From: Methanobacteriota archaeon
GTDB taxonomy: Archaea; Thermoplasmatota; E2; DHVEG-1
Direction: 5' to 3'
Assembly: GCA_903877165.1 (NCBI GenBank)
Contig: CAIRCU010000008.1
Location: 1 to 64,000 of the forward strand
Length of the DNA: 64,000 nt
Each line of letters opens with the position of its first letter. Position 1 is the stretch's first letter. The notes beneath the pieces were generated by a model. The model was given only the letters and a program-made list of their open reading frames with translations, was not told the origin of the DNA and did not search any database. Position numbers and translations under genes: made by a program. Below, in pieces: positions 18,385 to 28,701 of this stretch.

Positions 18385-19413
18385 ATGAAAACCATGAACG
18401 TCGCCGTGTACTACAACAACAACGATGTCCGTCTTGAACAACGCCCCATCCCCAATATCGCGCCTGACGAGCTCCTCGTCCGCGTGAAAGCCAGCGGGAT
18501 CTGCGGCAGCGACGTCATGGAGTGGTACCGTATCAAGAAGGCACCCCGGATCCTCGGCCATGAGATCGCCGGGGACATCGTCGAGGTCGGATCCAAGGTG
18601 AAAACCTACAAGGTCGGCGACCGGGTCTTCGTCTCCCATCACGTCCCCTGCAACACCTGCGAATTCTGTCTTCATGGGCAGCAGACGCTGTGCCATACGC
18701 TGCATTCCACGAACTTCGACCCCGGCGGGTTCGTTCAGTACCTGCGCGTCCCCGCAATCAACGTGGACCGCGGCGTGTTCCTCCTCCCCGATGCCATGTC
18801 CTATGACCAAGGCGTGTTCGTTGAACCGTTCGCCTGCGCGATCCGCGGATTGCGGCAGGCGGGATTTTCGGCGGGACAACGGATTCTCGTACTCGGCAGC
18901 GGCATCTCCGGCCTCCTGTTCATCAAGCTTGCTAAGGCCTGGGGGGCACGGCAGATCATCGCGACCGATATCACGGCATTCCGGCTCCAGGCTGCGACGC
19001 GGTGCGGGGCCGACATGACTATTAACGCCCGGGATGACGTCGCAGCACGCGTGAAGGATGCGACGGCGGGTCATCTTGCGGATCTCGCTGTCGTCAGCAC
19101 GGGTGCCCCATCTGCTGTGCAGCAGGCGCTCGCAAGCGTCCGGCCGGGGGGGACCGTGCTGTTGTTCGCCCCGACAGAACCCGGCGTCCAGGTCCCGTGT
19201 GATCTCTTCGAAGTCTGGAACAAGCAGCTGCGCATCGTCTCAACCTATGCGGGAAGCCCCCGCGACATTACGGAGGCGGTCTCCTTGCTTGCCAGCAAAC
19301 AGGTCGAAATCGAGGATCTGATCACCCATCGTCTCCCGCTCTCGGAGGCGGCGAAGGGGTTCGCGTTGGTGGCGAAGGCGCAGGACTCTATCAAAGTCAT
19401 CCTCGAACCATAA
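18385..19413 (+). CDS. Zinc-dependent medium-chain alcohol dehydrogenase
   Basis: GICGSDVMEWY, GHEIAGDIVEVGSKV, PCNTCEFCLHGQQTLC, VLGSGISGLLFIKLAKAWGA. Confidence 0.93.
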   Translation: MKTMNVAVYYNNNDVRLEQRPIPNIAPDELLVRVKASGICGSDVMEWYRIKKAPRILGHEIAGDIVEVGSKVKTYKVGDRVFVSHHVPCNTCEFCLHGQQTLCHTLHSTNFDPGGFVQYLRVPAINVDRGVFLLPDAMSYDQGVFVEPFACAIRGLRQAGFSAGQRILVLGSGISGLLFIKLAKAWGARQIIATDITAFRLQAATRCGADMTINARDDVAARVKDATAGHLADLAVVSTGAPSAVQQALASVRPGGTVLLFAPTEPGVQVPCDLFEVWNKQLRIVSTYAGSPRDITEAVSLLASKQVEIEDLITHRLPLSEAAKGFALVAKAQDSIKVILEP

Positions 19414-19424
19414 TCCTGATCTGG

Positions 19425-20453
19425 TCAGCCGTGGGTGAGGATGCTGAGATCAGGGACATGTCGCGCCATGAAGTTCATGGATTCGATGTAGAAATTCGGG
19501 CGAATCTTGCAGAATATAAGATTGAGACGCAGGTAGGTTCTGCTGAGCATCTCCCATCTCAAGAACTCCCGCTCCATGAGGAGTGGGTATTTTTTTGCCT
19601 CATGGTTTGCGAGGCATTGACCGGCGGCATTGCCGCTTATGAGGGCGCGGTAGATTCCCTGCCCGGAGAGAGGGAAGGCGCCGACGCCGGCGTCGCCGAC
19701 GAAGAGGATATGGTGACGTCGAAGTGGGCGTTGGAGCCCGAGGGGGACGAGGCCGCCGAGCGTGTAGTTGACGGTCCCGGTGATCCCGCGCTCGGCCTTG
19801 AATCCTTCGAGAAGGGCTTTGAGGTCGAAGCCGTAGTTGCCGAGGACGCCGACGCCGACGTTGACCTCATGGATCTTGGGGTTGCGGGGGAAGACCCAGA
19901 AGTACCCCCGGAAGGGGGTGAAGGTGACATCGATGGTATTGGGGACGAAGCAGTTCGCGTTCTCCAGGGTGTGCTGGTACGTGGTGCCGAAGTAGCCCAT
20001 AGGCAGCCCGAGGTCGCGTTTGATGGTGCTGGGGCAGCCGGAGGCGTCGACGATGTAGTCGCCGTCGAGGTCGTCTGGTGATTTCACGCGGTCGTCGGTC
20101 TGGATGACGGCGCCGAGCCGCTGCGCCTGTCTGGCGAGCTGGCTGATGAACTCCTGACGGTTGAGCATGAAGGCGGTGCCTGGGGCGCGGGTGGCTTTGT
20201 ACTCGGTGGTGCCCATGTGGACGGTGGCATGGAGGATTTCGCCAAAGACGCTGGCTGGCTCCGGCTTCCATTTCGCCCAGCCGGATTCGAGGCTGTATGC
20301 TTCGCCGCAGCGGCGGCCTTCGTGGTTGTAGCCGATCTGTTTATATTTTTCGTGGACGACGACCGTGATGCTGGGATCGCGTTCTTTCAGGGAGATAGCG
20401 GTACTCAGGCCGCCGAGACTGCCTCCAACAATGTCGATCTTGATGCAGACCAC
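19425..20453 (-). CDS. Geranylgeranyl reductase family FAD protein
   Basis: IDIVGGSLGGLSTAISLKE...RRCGEAYS...VDASGCPSTIKRDLG...LFVGDAGVGAFPLSGQGIYRALISG. Confidence 0.88.
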   Translation of the reverse strand: MVCIKIDIVGGSLGGLSTAISLKERDPSITVVVHEKYKQIGYNHEGRRCGEAYSLESGWAKWKPEPASVFGEILHATVHMGTTEYKATRAPGTAFMLNRQEFISQLARQAQRLGAVIQTDDRVKSPDDLDGDYIVDASGCPSTIKRDLGLPMGYFGTTYQHTLENANCFVPNTIDVTFTPFRGYFWVFPRNPKIHEVNVGVGVLGNYGFDLKALLEGFKAERGITGTVNYTLGGLVPLGLQRPLRRHHILFVGDAGVGAFPLSGQGIYRALISGNAAGQCLANHEAKKYPLLMEREFLRWEMLSRTYLRLNLIFCKIRPNFYIESMNFMARHVPDLSILTHG

Positions 20454-20589
20454 CTGACGAGAGTTAAGGAAGAATCAGAGAGGGAGGTTTAAGTGTTTTT
20501 CGTCCACCAATTCTGGGGGGTCGGCCTGTTGTGCTCGATGGATGGTGTCGATGGGTTCTTAACACTTGAACGGATGTCCTAGAATAGGT

Positions 20590-21471
20590 ATGCGGACCGC
20601 GAAGGCCATATGGGAGCTGCTGCGACTTGAGCATGGGGTGATGATCGCCCTGGGCATCCTGGTCGGTGCGGTCATCGCCGTCCCCTCGTTGCCTCCAGTG
20701 CTGATGTTCGTGCTGACGTTTTGTGTCGCATTGTTCCTCGAGGCGAGCACGTTTGCGCTCAACGACTATTATGACCGGGAGATCGACCGCAGGAACAAGC
20801 GGATGGACCGACCACTCGTACGTGGGGATGTGTCGCCACGGATGGCCTTGCTGCTGGCCGCGGTGCTCTTCCCTCTCGGGCTCCTCGCCGCGTACTTTGT
20901 GAACCTGCCGTGTTTCCTCATCGCTGTGGTCACCGCCGCTTTTGCTCTGGTGTACGACGTGGTCTTGAAGCGCCTGAAGGTCGTCGGGAATTTCTTCATC
21001 GCCTATGTGATGGCCATCCCGTTCGTGTTCGGCGGCGTCGCCGTGATACCATCCGGTGGGGACATCGGGGAGCTCCACCCCGCGATCCTGATGGTCGCGG
21101 TCATCGCGTTCCTCGCTGGCGTCGGCCGGGAGGTCATGAAGGACGTTCAGGATTACGAAGGCGACCGGGCCATGGGGGTGAGGTCGTTTCCTCGGTACCT
21201 AGGCCTGCGGGGGGCGGATGCGCTTGCCGCTTGCTTCTATGCCGCGGCCGTCATCCTGAGTTTCCTGCCGTTTCTCAATTCGGTGTTCGGCAGGTACTAC
21301 GGGAACTACGTCTATCTGGGTTTCATCGTGATTACCGACCTCATCCTTCTTGGGGTCTCATGGCAGCTGCTGCGGAGGAAGCCGGCGGACTACCCGCGGC
21401 TGCGTACGCTATCGCTCGTCGCACTGCTCTTCGGTCTCCTTGGGTTCCTGATAGGGGCCTTTGTGGGGTGA
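20590..21471 (+). CDS. UbiA family prenyltransferase
   Basis: NDYYDREIDRRNKRMDRPLVRG and DVQDYEGDRAMGVRSFP aspartate motifs. Confidence 0.92.
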   Translation: MRTAKAIWELLRLEHGVMIALGILVGAVIAVPSLPPVLMFVLTFCVALFLEASTFALNDYYDREIDRRNKRMDRPLVRGDVSPRMALLLAAVLFPLGLLAAYFVNLPCFLIAVVTAAFALVYDVVLKRLKVVGNFFIAYVMAIPFVFGGVAVIPSGGDIGELHPAILMVAVIAFLAGVGREVMKDVQDYEGDRAMGVRSFPRYLGLRGADALAACFYAAAVILSFLPFLNSVFGRYYGNYVYLGFIVITDLILLGVSWQLLRRKPADYPRLRTLSLVALLFGLLGFLIGAFVG

Positions 21472-21475
21472 ACAG

Positions 21476-22144
21476 ATGAACTATGGCGATATCATCGGAG
21501 TCCTGGTCGTCTACGGGTACGTCGCGTTCCTGCTGGTGTTGACGGAGAAAGTCCTGTCGAAGCGCTATCCCTTGCAGAGCCGCAAGCTGCTGCATATGCT
21601 CACGGGCAACATCGCGTTCCTGCTCCCCGTGTTCCAGACCCGGGAGATGATGGCGTTCGTGGCCGCTGGGCCGTTCATCCTCTTCACCTTCCTGATGAGC
21701 CCGTACTCCCCGATCAAGTCCATGCGGGGGCGCACCTCCGAGGCGGGGCACGGCCTGGGACTGGTGTACTACGCAATCACCTGGACGATCCTTGCGTACG
21801 TCTTCTTCGATAACCGGGTGGTCATCGCGATCGGGATCCTGGCGATGAGCTACGGGGACGGCCTGGCATCCCTGATTGGCGTGAAGTACGGGAAACACAC
21901 CTACCGAATCATCCATGATACGAAAAGCTACGTTGGCTCGCTGACCATGGCCGTCGCGACGTTCGCCATACTGCTCATAGCTGTCGGCTACTACCTAATC
22001 CCGGTGACATCCACCCTCGTAATAAGCCTGGTGGTGATTGCCATAATCGCTATGGTGGTGGAAGGCGTGACTCCCTTCGGACTCGATAACCTGTCGGTGC
22101 CATTCGTCGTCGCCGTATTGTACTGGTGGCTGGTGATCCATTAG
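21476..22144 (+). CDS. Phytol/dolichol kinase-like (CTP-dependent polyprenol kinase) protein
   Basis: RKLLHMLTGNIAFL...MSYGDGLASLIGVKYGKHTYRIIHDTKSYVGSLTM...VEGVTPFGLDNLSVPF. Confidence 0.85.
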   Translation: MNYGDIIGVLVVYGYVAFLLVLTEKVLSKRYPLQSRKLLHMLTGNIAFLLPVFQTREMMAFVAAGPFILFTFLMSPYSPIKSMRGRTSEAGHGLGLVYYAITWTILAYVFFDNRVVIAIGILAMSYGDGLASLIGVKYGKHTYRIIHDTKSYVGSLTMAVATFAILLIAVGYYLIPVTSTLVISLVVIAIIAMVVEGVTPFGLDNLSVPFVVAVLYWWLVIH

Positions 22145-22729
22145 ATGCGCTTGATCATCGTGGACGGGCTGGACGGCGTCGGCAAGGACACCCACGCCCA
22201 GCGCATCAAAGAACGGTACGAAGCCTTGGGGGAGACCGTAATCGTCCGGTCCCATCCCTCCTCAGACAACTTCTATGGACGCAAGGCGAAAAAGGCGCTG
22301 CTCGCCCAGGGGAAGCTGAACCAACTGAAAGCCTCCCTGTTCTACGCCATGGACGTGATGTACTCCCTGCGCCACTATCATCGCCATCCGAAGTCCGACA
22401 CCCTGATCATGGTGCGGTACCTCATGGGGACCGCGTACCTGCCGAGACGGCTCGCGCCCATCGGGTACCGGTTCTTCGAAAAACTCGTCCCCACCTCCCG
22501 CTACATGTTCTTCCTGGACGCCTCACCGGAGGAGCTGGTGCAGCGGATGAAGCAGCGCCGGGAGACCGAGATGTTCGAGACCCTGGAGGCGTTCATGAAA
22601 GTACGATCGAAGGCCATCCTCCTTGCGAAAGGCTGGTACATCGTCAACACGAGCCGACCGCTAGAAGAGACGGCAAGCGAGATAGCGGGCATTCTGGATG
22701 TGTTGGACAAACGGGCGCCGGCGACCTAA
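22145..22729 (+). CDS. Thymidylate kinase-like P-loop kinase
   Basis: MRLIIVDGLDGVGKDTHAQRIKERYEALGE...YMFFLDASPEELVQRM; immediately follows the polyprenol kinase-like gene. Confidence 0.75.
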   Translation: MRLIIVDGLDGVGKDTHAQRIKERYEALGETVIVRSHPSSDNFYGRKAKKALLAQGKLNQLKASLFYAMDVMYSLRHYHRHPKSDTLIMVRYLMGTAYLPRRLAPIGYRFFEKLVPTSRYMFFLDASPEELVQRMKQRRETEMFETLEAFMKVRSKAILLAKGWYIVNTSRPLEETASEIAGILDVLDKRAPAT

Positions 22730-22763
22730 GGCCCACTGGACTGCCCTGTTTTTCGTTGACTAC

Positions 22764-23222
22764 TTAACTGGATAGTTTGCCGGGGAAGAAGAAGACCAAC
22801 GGGCCAAAGCTGATTCCGAGCCGAGCTATTACGCGATCATTGACTGTCGCGGTGACTCGGATTACTGATACCCGGTGGTCATCTTCGATAAGGAAGGACC
22901 AGGAGTGTCTCTGATGATTGCTGAGATTGCCTGTCCAATTCTGGTAAACGGGAAACGCCTCATTATTAGTGTACGCTTCAACTAGAATATGAGCATCAAC
23001 CGGGATAGACTCATTCATATTATTCTCGACCGCTACTGTACAGCCGAGATGGCCGCTAATAAAACCGCCATGCGTATCTCCAGGTTGGATAACAATCGTG
23101 AAATTATCGGTGGTTGGGCGCGGTACCGGTGAAACTGCAGATTGTGCGACCGCGGGAAGGACGAACAAGAGCACGATACCGAAGGGAACCAGCCTCAATA
23201 TGGTTTGAACTGCTGTTTTCAT
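22764..23222 (-). CDS. Secreted hypothetical protein
   Basis: N-terminal signal peptide MKTAVQTILRLVPFGIVLLFVLPAVAQS. Confidence 0.45.
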   Translation of the reverse strand: MKTAVQTILRLVPFGIVLLFVLPAVAQSAVSPVPRPTTDNFTIVIQPGDTHGGFISGHLGCTVAVENNMNESIPVDAHILVEAYTNNEAFPVYQNWTGNLSNHQRHSWSFLIEDDHRVSVIRVTATVNDRVIARLGISFGPLVFFFPGKLSS

Positions 23223-23457
23223 ATCCACCAAACTCCCTCTTGTCTGATGCTAACAATAAGCATCCACGGCATAATGAATGGTTGTTCCTCTTATTAAATA
23301 TTATGATAGAAAAAAGTCAATAATTTCGCTTATAAAAAAATAAAATCCAATCTTCTTGAGAGGAAATACAATACATCTGTATAATAAGATTTAAATACTC
23401 ACAAACAAGACTTCTACCCATGGATGGGGAATAATGAATCCTTTTCCTCTCTCTTCC

Positions 23458-23895
23458 TCACCGCATCTCCACCCTTCCCCATCCTCCTTTCCTCAATAGG
23501 TTTTTCACGGTCTCGGGGAAATGCGGGACGGTCGGAAGGCCGGATAGTTCTTGTGGGTCGATCCAGCGGTGCTCCGTGTGCTCCCAGTCGATTTTTAACG
23601 GGTGTTCGTGTTTCAACTGGAACAGGAACGGACGGACGACCCAGTCGTACCGCTCGCCCTCATCCGTATCGGTGAAGGTGAGGACGTCACCGGTCACCAG
23701 CAGCTGGACATCATCAGGACGCAGACCAATCTCCTCCTGGATTTCCTTCATCGCAGTCTGCAGCGGCTCCTCCCCGGGCTCGATGTATCCGGCGACCCCG
23801 CCCCACAGTCCCTTGTAGGTACGAACAGAAGAGCTGCGTCTGAGCACCAGGATCTTCCCCTGATACTCTAGGACACAGGTGACGACCTGTGGCAT
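23458..23895 (-). CDS. NUDIX hydrolase
   Basis: GGVAGYIEPGEEPLQTAMKEIQEEIGL Nudix box. Confidence 0.93.
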   Translation of the reverse strand: MPQVVTCVLEYQGKILVLRRSSSVRTYKGLWGGVAGYIEPGEEPLQTAMKEIQEEIGLRPDDVQLLVTGDVLTFTDTDEGERYDWVVRPFLFQLKHEHPLKIDWEHTEHRWIDPQELSGLPTVPHFPETVKNLLRKGGWGRVEMR

Positions 23896-23910
23896 TTCCC
23901 GCTCCCTTTG

Positions 23911-25395
23911 TTACCCGAGTTTGTAGGTGACCATGGCCTCCGGGTATCGTGCGGAGAGATCCAGCAGCTCTTGCATGGGGTGGCCCTCCAAGTACACCTC
24001 GAAGAAGGTCACCTCGTAGGCTCGGGTGATGTTCACCATTCGTTTCGGGGTGATCGTCCCGAAATTCAAAGCTTTGGGCGGAATGAAAGGAACGAGATGC
24101 GACAGCAACACGCCGACATCCGTGTACGCGTAGTGCGTGGAGCCGTAGATGCCGACGATGAAGGTATCGTTAGTGGTGTGGTTCCAGACGTACATGGTGT
24201 TGTTATCGATAACGGGGAGGTACCGAGACTCCTGCACCATCATGCAGAAGGGCTGATGGATCGTGCCGTTGAGGAAGCTCGGGCTGAAGTACCCATCCAA
24301 CGTTAGTCCGGCTTTGAACCGGGCATCCTCAAAGCAGCAGGACCCGGTGTTCCCCCCGCCGAAGGAGTGGCCCAGCATCCCGACTCTGGAGAGGTCGAAA
24401 TGCCCGGCGAACACGGGGTCGCTGGTATTCATGCCGGTGAGGACGTCTAGGGTGAACTTCGCGTCACCAATCATGGTTCGCAGCGACATCGCCAAGAACG
24501 CATCATGTTCCGCGGGGTCGGAGGGTGGCGTCGCGATGTCCACGGTTCGATTGCCTGGGAAGACGACGATGCCGGAGACATAGGGATGGTTGATAGCGGC
24601 GACGACGAACCCATGGCTCGCCAGGTCCTCTATCAGGGAGGTGTAGATCTGGTAGACGCCGTCATAGCCAGGTGAGAAGATGAGCACTGGATGCTGCCCA
24701 GGGGCGATGGGCGCCTGCGTTCGTCCGTGGGGATGCACGAACTCGTAGGCGGTGTCCGGGATGGTGAAAAGGGGGATGGGAGACTGGTTCTTCAGCCATA
24801 GGAACGTCAAGGGGTCCATGTACTGGACGGGGTCTCCTGCAGTGGTGGAGTCGGTAGGGTACCAGAGTTGGACCATGATCTCGCGGGTGTCGTTGGGATC
24901 CGATGTGAAGTTCTCCGGGCGGGTGGTATCGATGAGGTGGAGGCTTTGGACGCCGATGTTATACGGGCCGGTCAACGCTGGCATGAATGAGGCGTCGTCC
25001 TGCCCGGTGATCTTTATCATACCGAGGCCCTGGCAGAGCAGGAGGCCGGAGAACGAGGCGTTCGCCGACCTGAACACTCCGGTGAACGGGTGGCTGGAGT
25101 TGCCTTCGATCCAATGTCCGGAGATCATGGGGCCGAGGTACAGGCCGGTGACGCTGCCTGTTGTCGTGGTGCTGTTCCAGGTTGCGGAGAAGATGCCTAT
25201 GGTGTTGCGCCTGCCTTGGTTCAGGGATCCTTTGATGCTGCCTGAACTGGTCTTGGTGCTCCAGGTGCCGTGGAACGTTCCGTCCGGCCAGTCAGGATTG
25301 CTCACCTTGAACCATGGTGTTGCCTGCAGTGAGGATGGGATGATCATGAGGAGCAGGAGGATGGCGGTGCTAATCGCAACGATCTTTACAGTCAT
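23911..25395 (-). CDS. Secreted alpha/beta hydrolase (PAF-acetylhydrolase/dienelactone hydrolase-like)
   Basis: Signal peptide; VLIFSPGYDGVYQIYTSLIEDLASHGFVVAAINHPYVSG; nucleophile elbow GMLGHSFGGGNTG. Confidence 0.8.
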   Translation of the reverse strand: MTVKIVAISTAILLLLMIIPSSLQATPWFKVSNPDWPDGTFHGTWSTKTSSGSIKGSLNQGRRNTIGIFSATWNSTTTTGSVTGLYLGPMISGHWIEGNSSHPFTGVFRSANASFSGLLLCQGLGMIKITGQDDASFMPALTGPYNIGVQSLHLIDTTRPENFTSDPNDTREIMVQLWYPTDSTTAGDPVQYMDPLTFLWLKNQSPIPLFTIPDTAYEFVHPHGRTQAPIAPGQHPVLIFSPGYDGVYQIYTSLIEDLASHGFVVAAINHPYVSGIVVFPGNRTVDIATPPSDPAEHDAFLAMSLRTMIGDAKFTLDVLTGMNTSDPVFAGHFDLSRVGMLGHSFGGGNTGSCCFEDARFKAGLTLDGYFSPSFLNGTIHQPFCMMVQESRYLPVIDNNTMYVWNHTTNDTFIVGIYGSTHYAYTDVGVLLSHLVPFIPPKALNFGTITPKRMVNITRAYEVTFFEVYLEGHPMQELLDLSARYPEAMVTYKLG

Positions 25396-25559
25396 AGTCG
25401 AACCTTTAGGTAAGAAAGGGCTTTCATCATATAAAAGCGTTCCTGAACAGGAGGATGAGGCGGCATGACCGTGGGTTTTATTCTAAATCTGTATTATTGA
25501 AAAATTTGTGATAGGAGTTGTACTCCAAAGGAGGAGTGCATGACTTCAAACAACTTTTT

Positions 25560-26396
25560 TTAAAATTTCTTCGAAATATAATCCACCACGGACTCGAAGA
25601 TCGCCCTGCCGTCGCCGATCTCGCTGCCGAGTCCCGTCCGCGTCCACGTCGGCTGCTGATGGACGTAGAAGCTGCGCTCCGGATGCGGCATCATCCCGAA
25701 CACCGTACCGGCGGGGTTGCAGATCCCGGCGATGTTCCACGGCGACCCGTTCGGATTCCAGGGGTACCCCGCGTACTTCCCGTCAGGATCGACGTACCGG
25801 AACACGATCTGGTCGTTCTCCAGCAGCCGCTTGATGTACGCATCCTGCTTCTCCTGAGGGAACAGGAGCTTGCCTTCCGCGTGGGCGCTGGGGATCAGGC
25901 GGACCGAGTCTTTCGGGATCTTCCGGGTGAACACGCAGGTGCCGCTGTTCTCATGTTTCAGCAGCGTCGGCCGGCACTCGAACCGGCTCGAGTCGTTCAG
26001 ATACAAGCACGCATCCGGCACGTTCCTGATGGTCTCATCGAACCCGGGCAGCAGCCCCAGCTCCGTGAGGACCTGGAAGCCGTTGCAGACCCCGAGAACC
26101 GGGTAGCCCTGCTCCACGAACTCCCGGAGCGGACGTGCCAGCTGGCTTTTCATGCGCGCCGCGAAAATAGCGCCCGCACGGATGTAATCCCCTGCGGAGA
26201 ACCCGCCGGGAATCATGAGGCACTGGTAGTCGAATAAGTTACGGGTCTCCTCCTTGGTGCAGTCGATCCCGAGGAGCTGCTTGAGGTGCACGAACTCAGG
26301 TGCGGTCCCCAGTCGCTGGAACGCATCCAACGACTCCTGTTCGCAGTTCGTCCCTTCAATCCGGATAACCCCCACGCGAATGTCCGCGAGCTTCAA
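25560..26396 (-). CDS. purQ: Phosphoribosylformylglycinamidine synthase, glutaminase subunit
   Basis: GTNCEQESLDAFQRLG, MIPGGFSAGDYIRAGAIFAARM, PVLGVCNGFQVLTELGLLPG, GMMPHPERSF. Confidence 0.95.
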   Translation of the reverse strand: MKLADIRVGVIRIEGTNCEQESLDAFQRLGTAPEFVHLKQLLGIDCTKEETRNLFDYQCLMIPGGFSAGDYIRAGAIFAARMKSQLARPLREFVEQGYPVLGVCNGFQVLTELGLLPGFDETIRNVPDACLYLNDSSRFECRPTLLKHENSGTCVFTRKIPKDSVRLIPSAHAEGKLLFPQEKQDAYIKRLLENDQIVFRYVDPDGKYAGYPWNPNGSPWNIAGICNPAGTVFGMMPHPERSFYVHQQPTWTRTGLGSEIGDGRAIFESVVDYISKKF

Positions 26397-26898
26397 ACGT
26401 AATCACCTGGTCAGACGGGAGAATAGAAGGGGTATTATTTTAAGGATTCCGCAGCCGCCCGCAGGACGAGGTCTCTCCTGGTTGTATCCTCCTATCGTTT
26501 GGGAAACACCAACCATTTTCTGACCCTTTATAAGTAGGATTGACCCATACCGGTTCCTGGAGTAAAGGGCCATAACCAAGCCACCTCATTGAAGATGATT
26601 GGTGGTCTGTTCCGTCATCAGGACGCCTCCCATCCGGAGCAGATCACGATTCCCGTGGGGGGAGAGGCGACGGTGTCCTGTACGCCTTTCCTGGGACTGA
26701 GACTCATCCACATAAATGTGACGGTGGATGGCGTCTCTAAGGACTACGAAGGGCATCAGCTGCTTTTCCTGACTCTTCTCCAGCCGTAGTCCTCTCCTCC
26801 CTTACTTCTCCTTTTTTCCTATTTTCTCTGGTGGAATAAGATTAATGATGAGGCAGTGTATTCGGGGGTGCAACTGAATCTCAGGAGACGTATCTACT

Positions 26899-27240
26899 AT
26901 GAAGCATGTCCATTACTCCAAGGTTGAGTTGGAGCAGCCTAAAGAGGAGGGAGCTAAGGGCCTGAAAGTCCGCTGGATGATCTCCAAGAAGGATGGGGCG
27001 GAGAACTTCGCTATGCGCATGTTCGAGGTTCAGTCGGGTGGCTGTTCCCCGCTGCATCAGCACGACTGGGAGCATGAGGTCTTCATCCTCGAGGGCACGG
27101 GGCTGCTGCGGGACAAGACCCATGAGGAGCCGTTTGGGCCCGGGGACGTCGTCTTCGTCAAGCCGATGGAATGGCATCAGTTCGTGAACTCCGGCAAGAC
27201 CATGCTGCGGTTCCTGTGTCTCATCCCGATCAAAGAATAA
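26899..27240 (+). CDS. Cupin domain protein
   Basis: GGCSPLHQHDWEHEVFILEGTGLLRD...GPGDVVFVKPMEWHQFVN. Confidence 0.9.
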   Translation: MKHVHYSKVELEQPKEEGAKGLKVRWMISKKDGAENFAMRMFEVQSGGCSPLHQHDWEHEVFILEGTGLLRDKTHEEPFGPGDVVFVKPMEWHQFVNSGKTMLRFLCLIPIKE

Positions 27241-27294
27241 ACCTTCTTTTTTTCTGGGTTAATCTTATAATCCTATCCTGTATGGGATATTTCT

Positions 27295-27528
27295 GTGTGC
27301 CTTGCGATTCCAGGGAAGGTTGTGACGATTGATGCAAAGACCGGCCACGCGCAGGTCGATTACGGGGACGGCACGTCACGTACGGTGAACGTGTCGCTTG
27401 TGGATGTGAAGGTCGGTGAGTACGTCCTGGTCCATGCGGGATTCGCGATCCAGGTGGTGGACCGCAAGGAGGCGGAGGAGACCATCGCGCTGTTCAAAGA
27501 GATGCTTGAGATGGCGGGTGAGGCCTAG
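27295..27528 (+). CDS. hypC: Hydrogenase assembly chaperone HypC
   Basis: MCLAIPGKVV...VDYGDGTSRTVNVSLVDVKVGEYVLVHAGFAIQVVD. Confidence 0.95.
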   Translation: MCLAIPGKVVTIDAKTGHAQVDYGDGTSRTVNVSLVDVKVGEYVLVHAGFAIQVVDRKEAEETIALFKEMLEMAGEA

Positions 27529-28607
27529 TGTTCGAGCTGCGCGACAAGACGGTGGCTGACGAGATCCTCTCGCAGTTGAAGGCCGCGAAGGTGAAGCTTC
27601 GGTTCATGCACGTATGCGGGACGCATCAGGAGACGCTGGTGCGGCATGGACTGGATACCGTTTTAAAAAAGTGTGGTGTCACGGTCAGCCAGGGCCCGGG
27701 GTGCCCGGTGTGCGTAACGACCGCGAGGGAGATCGAGGAGGCAATCGCGCTCGCCCGCCGGGGGTACACGGTCGCGTCGTTCGGCGACATGCTGCAGGTG
27801 CCTGGGAAGGATGCATCCCTGGCGCAGGTGAAGGCGCAGGGCAGTGACGTGCGGATGGTGTACAGCATCGAGGATGTAGTGAACCTGGCGAAGCAGCATC
27901 CGCAGAAGCAGGTCGTTTTCTTGGCGGTTGGGTTTGAGACGACCGCGCCGTCGACCGCCGCAGTCATCGAAAACGGGCCTCCCGAAAATTTTTCGATTTT
28001 GAGTTGCCATCGGATGATTCCGCCTGCGCTTCAGGCAATCTTGAGGGCGGGGGAGCTGCGGATCGATGGGTTCATCGAGCCTGGTCATGTGTCCACAATC
28101 ATCGGGCTGAAGCCGTACCAGCTGATTTCTCGGCAGTATCATGTGCCTCAGGTGGTGGCTGGGTTCGAGCCGCTGGATGTGCTCATGTCAGTCTGGATGC
28201 TGGTGCAGCAGGTGCAGCAGGGGAAGGCTGCTGTGGAGAACGAGTATGCCCGGGCGGTGAATGCAGAGGGCAACGTCAAGGCTCAGCGTGTGATGCGTCA
28301 GGTGTTTGCTGCTGGGGATGTCGCCTGGCGTGGGTTCCCGGTGATCCCGAAGTCAGGGATGTTCTTGAAACCGCAGTACGCGGCGTTTGATGCTCGGAAG
28401 CGGTTTGCAGATGATCTTTCGGTGCTGGCGGGTGAGTCGTTCCCGGAGCCGCAAGGATGCTTGTGCGGGGCGGTGCTGCGGGGGGTGTGTGCATCGCAGG
28501 AGTGCCCGCTGTTCGGCTGTCAGTGTACGCCGCAGACGCCACTTGGTCCGTGCATGGTGAGTCGTGAGGGGAGCTGTCGGATCGAGTTTCAGTATCAGAA
28601 GAAGTAG
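27528..28607 (+). CDS. hypD: Hydrogenase maturation protein HypD
   Basis: FMHVCGTHQETLVRHGL, GPGCPVCVTT, VVFLAVGFETTAPSTAA, PEPQGCLCGAVLRGVCASQECPLFG. Confidence 0.96.
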   Translation: MFELRDKTVADEILSQLKAAKVKLRFMHVCGTHQETLVRHGLDTVLKKCGVTVSQGPGCPVCVTTAREIEEAIALARRGYTVASFGDMLQVPGKDASLAQVKAQGSDVRMVYSIEDVVNLAKQHPQKQVVFLAVGFETTAPSTAAVIENGPPENFSILSCHRMIPPALQAILRAGELRIDGFIEPGHVSTIIGLKPYQLISRQYHVPQVVAGFEPLDVLMSVWMLVQQVQQGKAAVENEYARAVNAEGNVKAQRVMRQVFAAGDVAWRGFPVIPKSGMFLKPQYAAFDARKRFADDLSVLAGESFPEPQGCLCGAVLRGVCASQECPLFGCQCTPQTPLGPCMVSREGSCRIEFQYQKK

Positions 28608-28701
28608 GTTCTGTTTTTTACGATATTTTTATTGCATTATTTATAGGGGTCTGCATACTTTATTATATAGTCCGTGTGTTGTTTTATATGGAGGAAGTTG
28701 T

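Noticed and set aside
19431-20081. 216-aa plus-strand ORF
   Set aside because: Antisense shadow of the geranylgeranyl reductase-like gene.
26589-26789. 66-aa ORF between purQ and cupin
   Set aside because: No recognisable family and no independent support; could be real but not reportable.
27295-28607. Absence of hypE next to hypCD
   Set aside because: hyp genes are often scattered; the window cannot show a genome-level absence.
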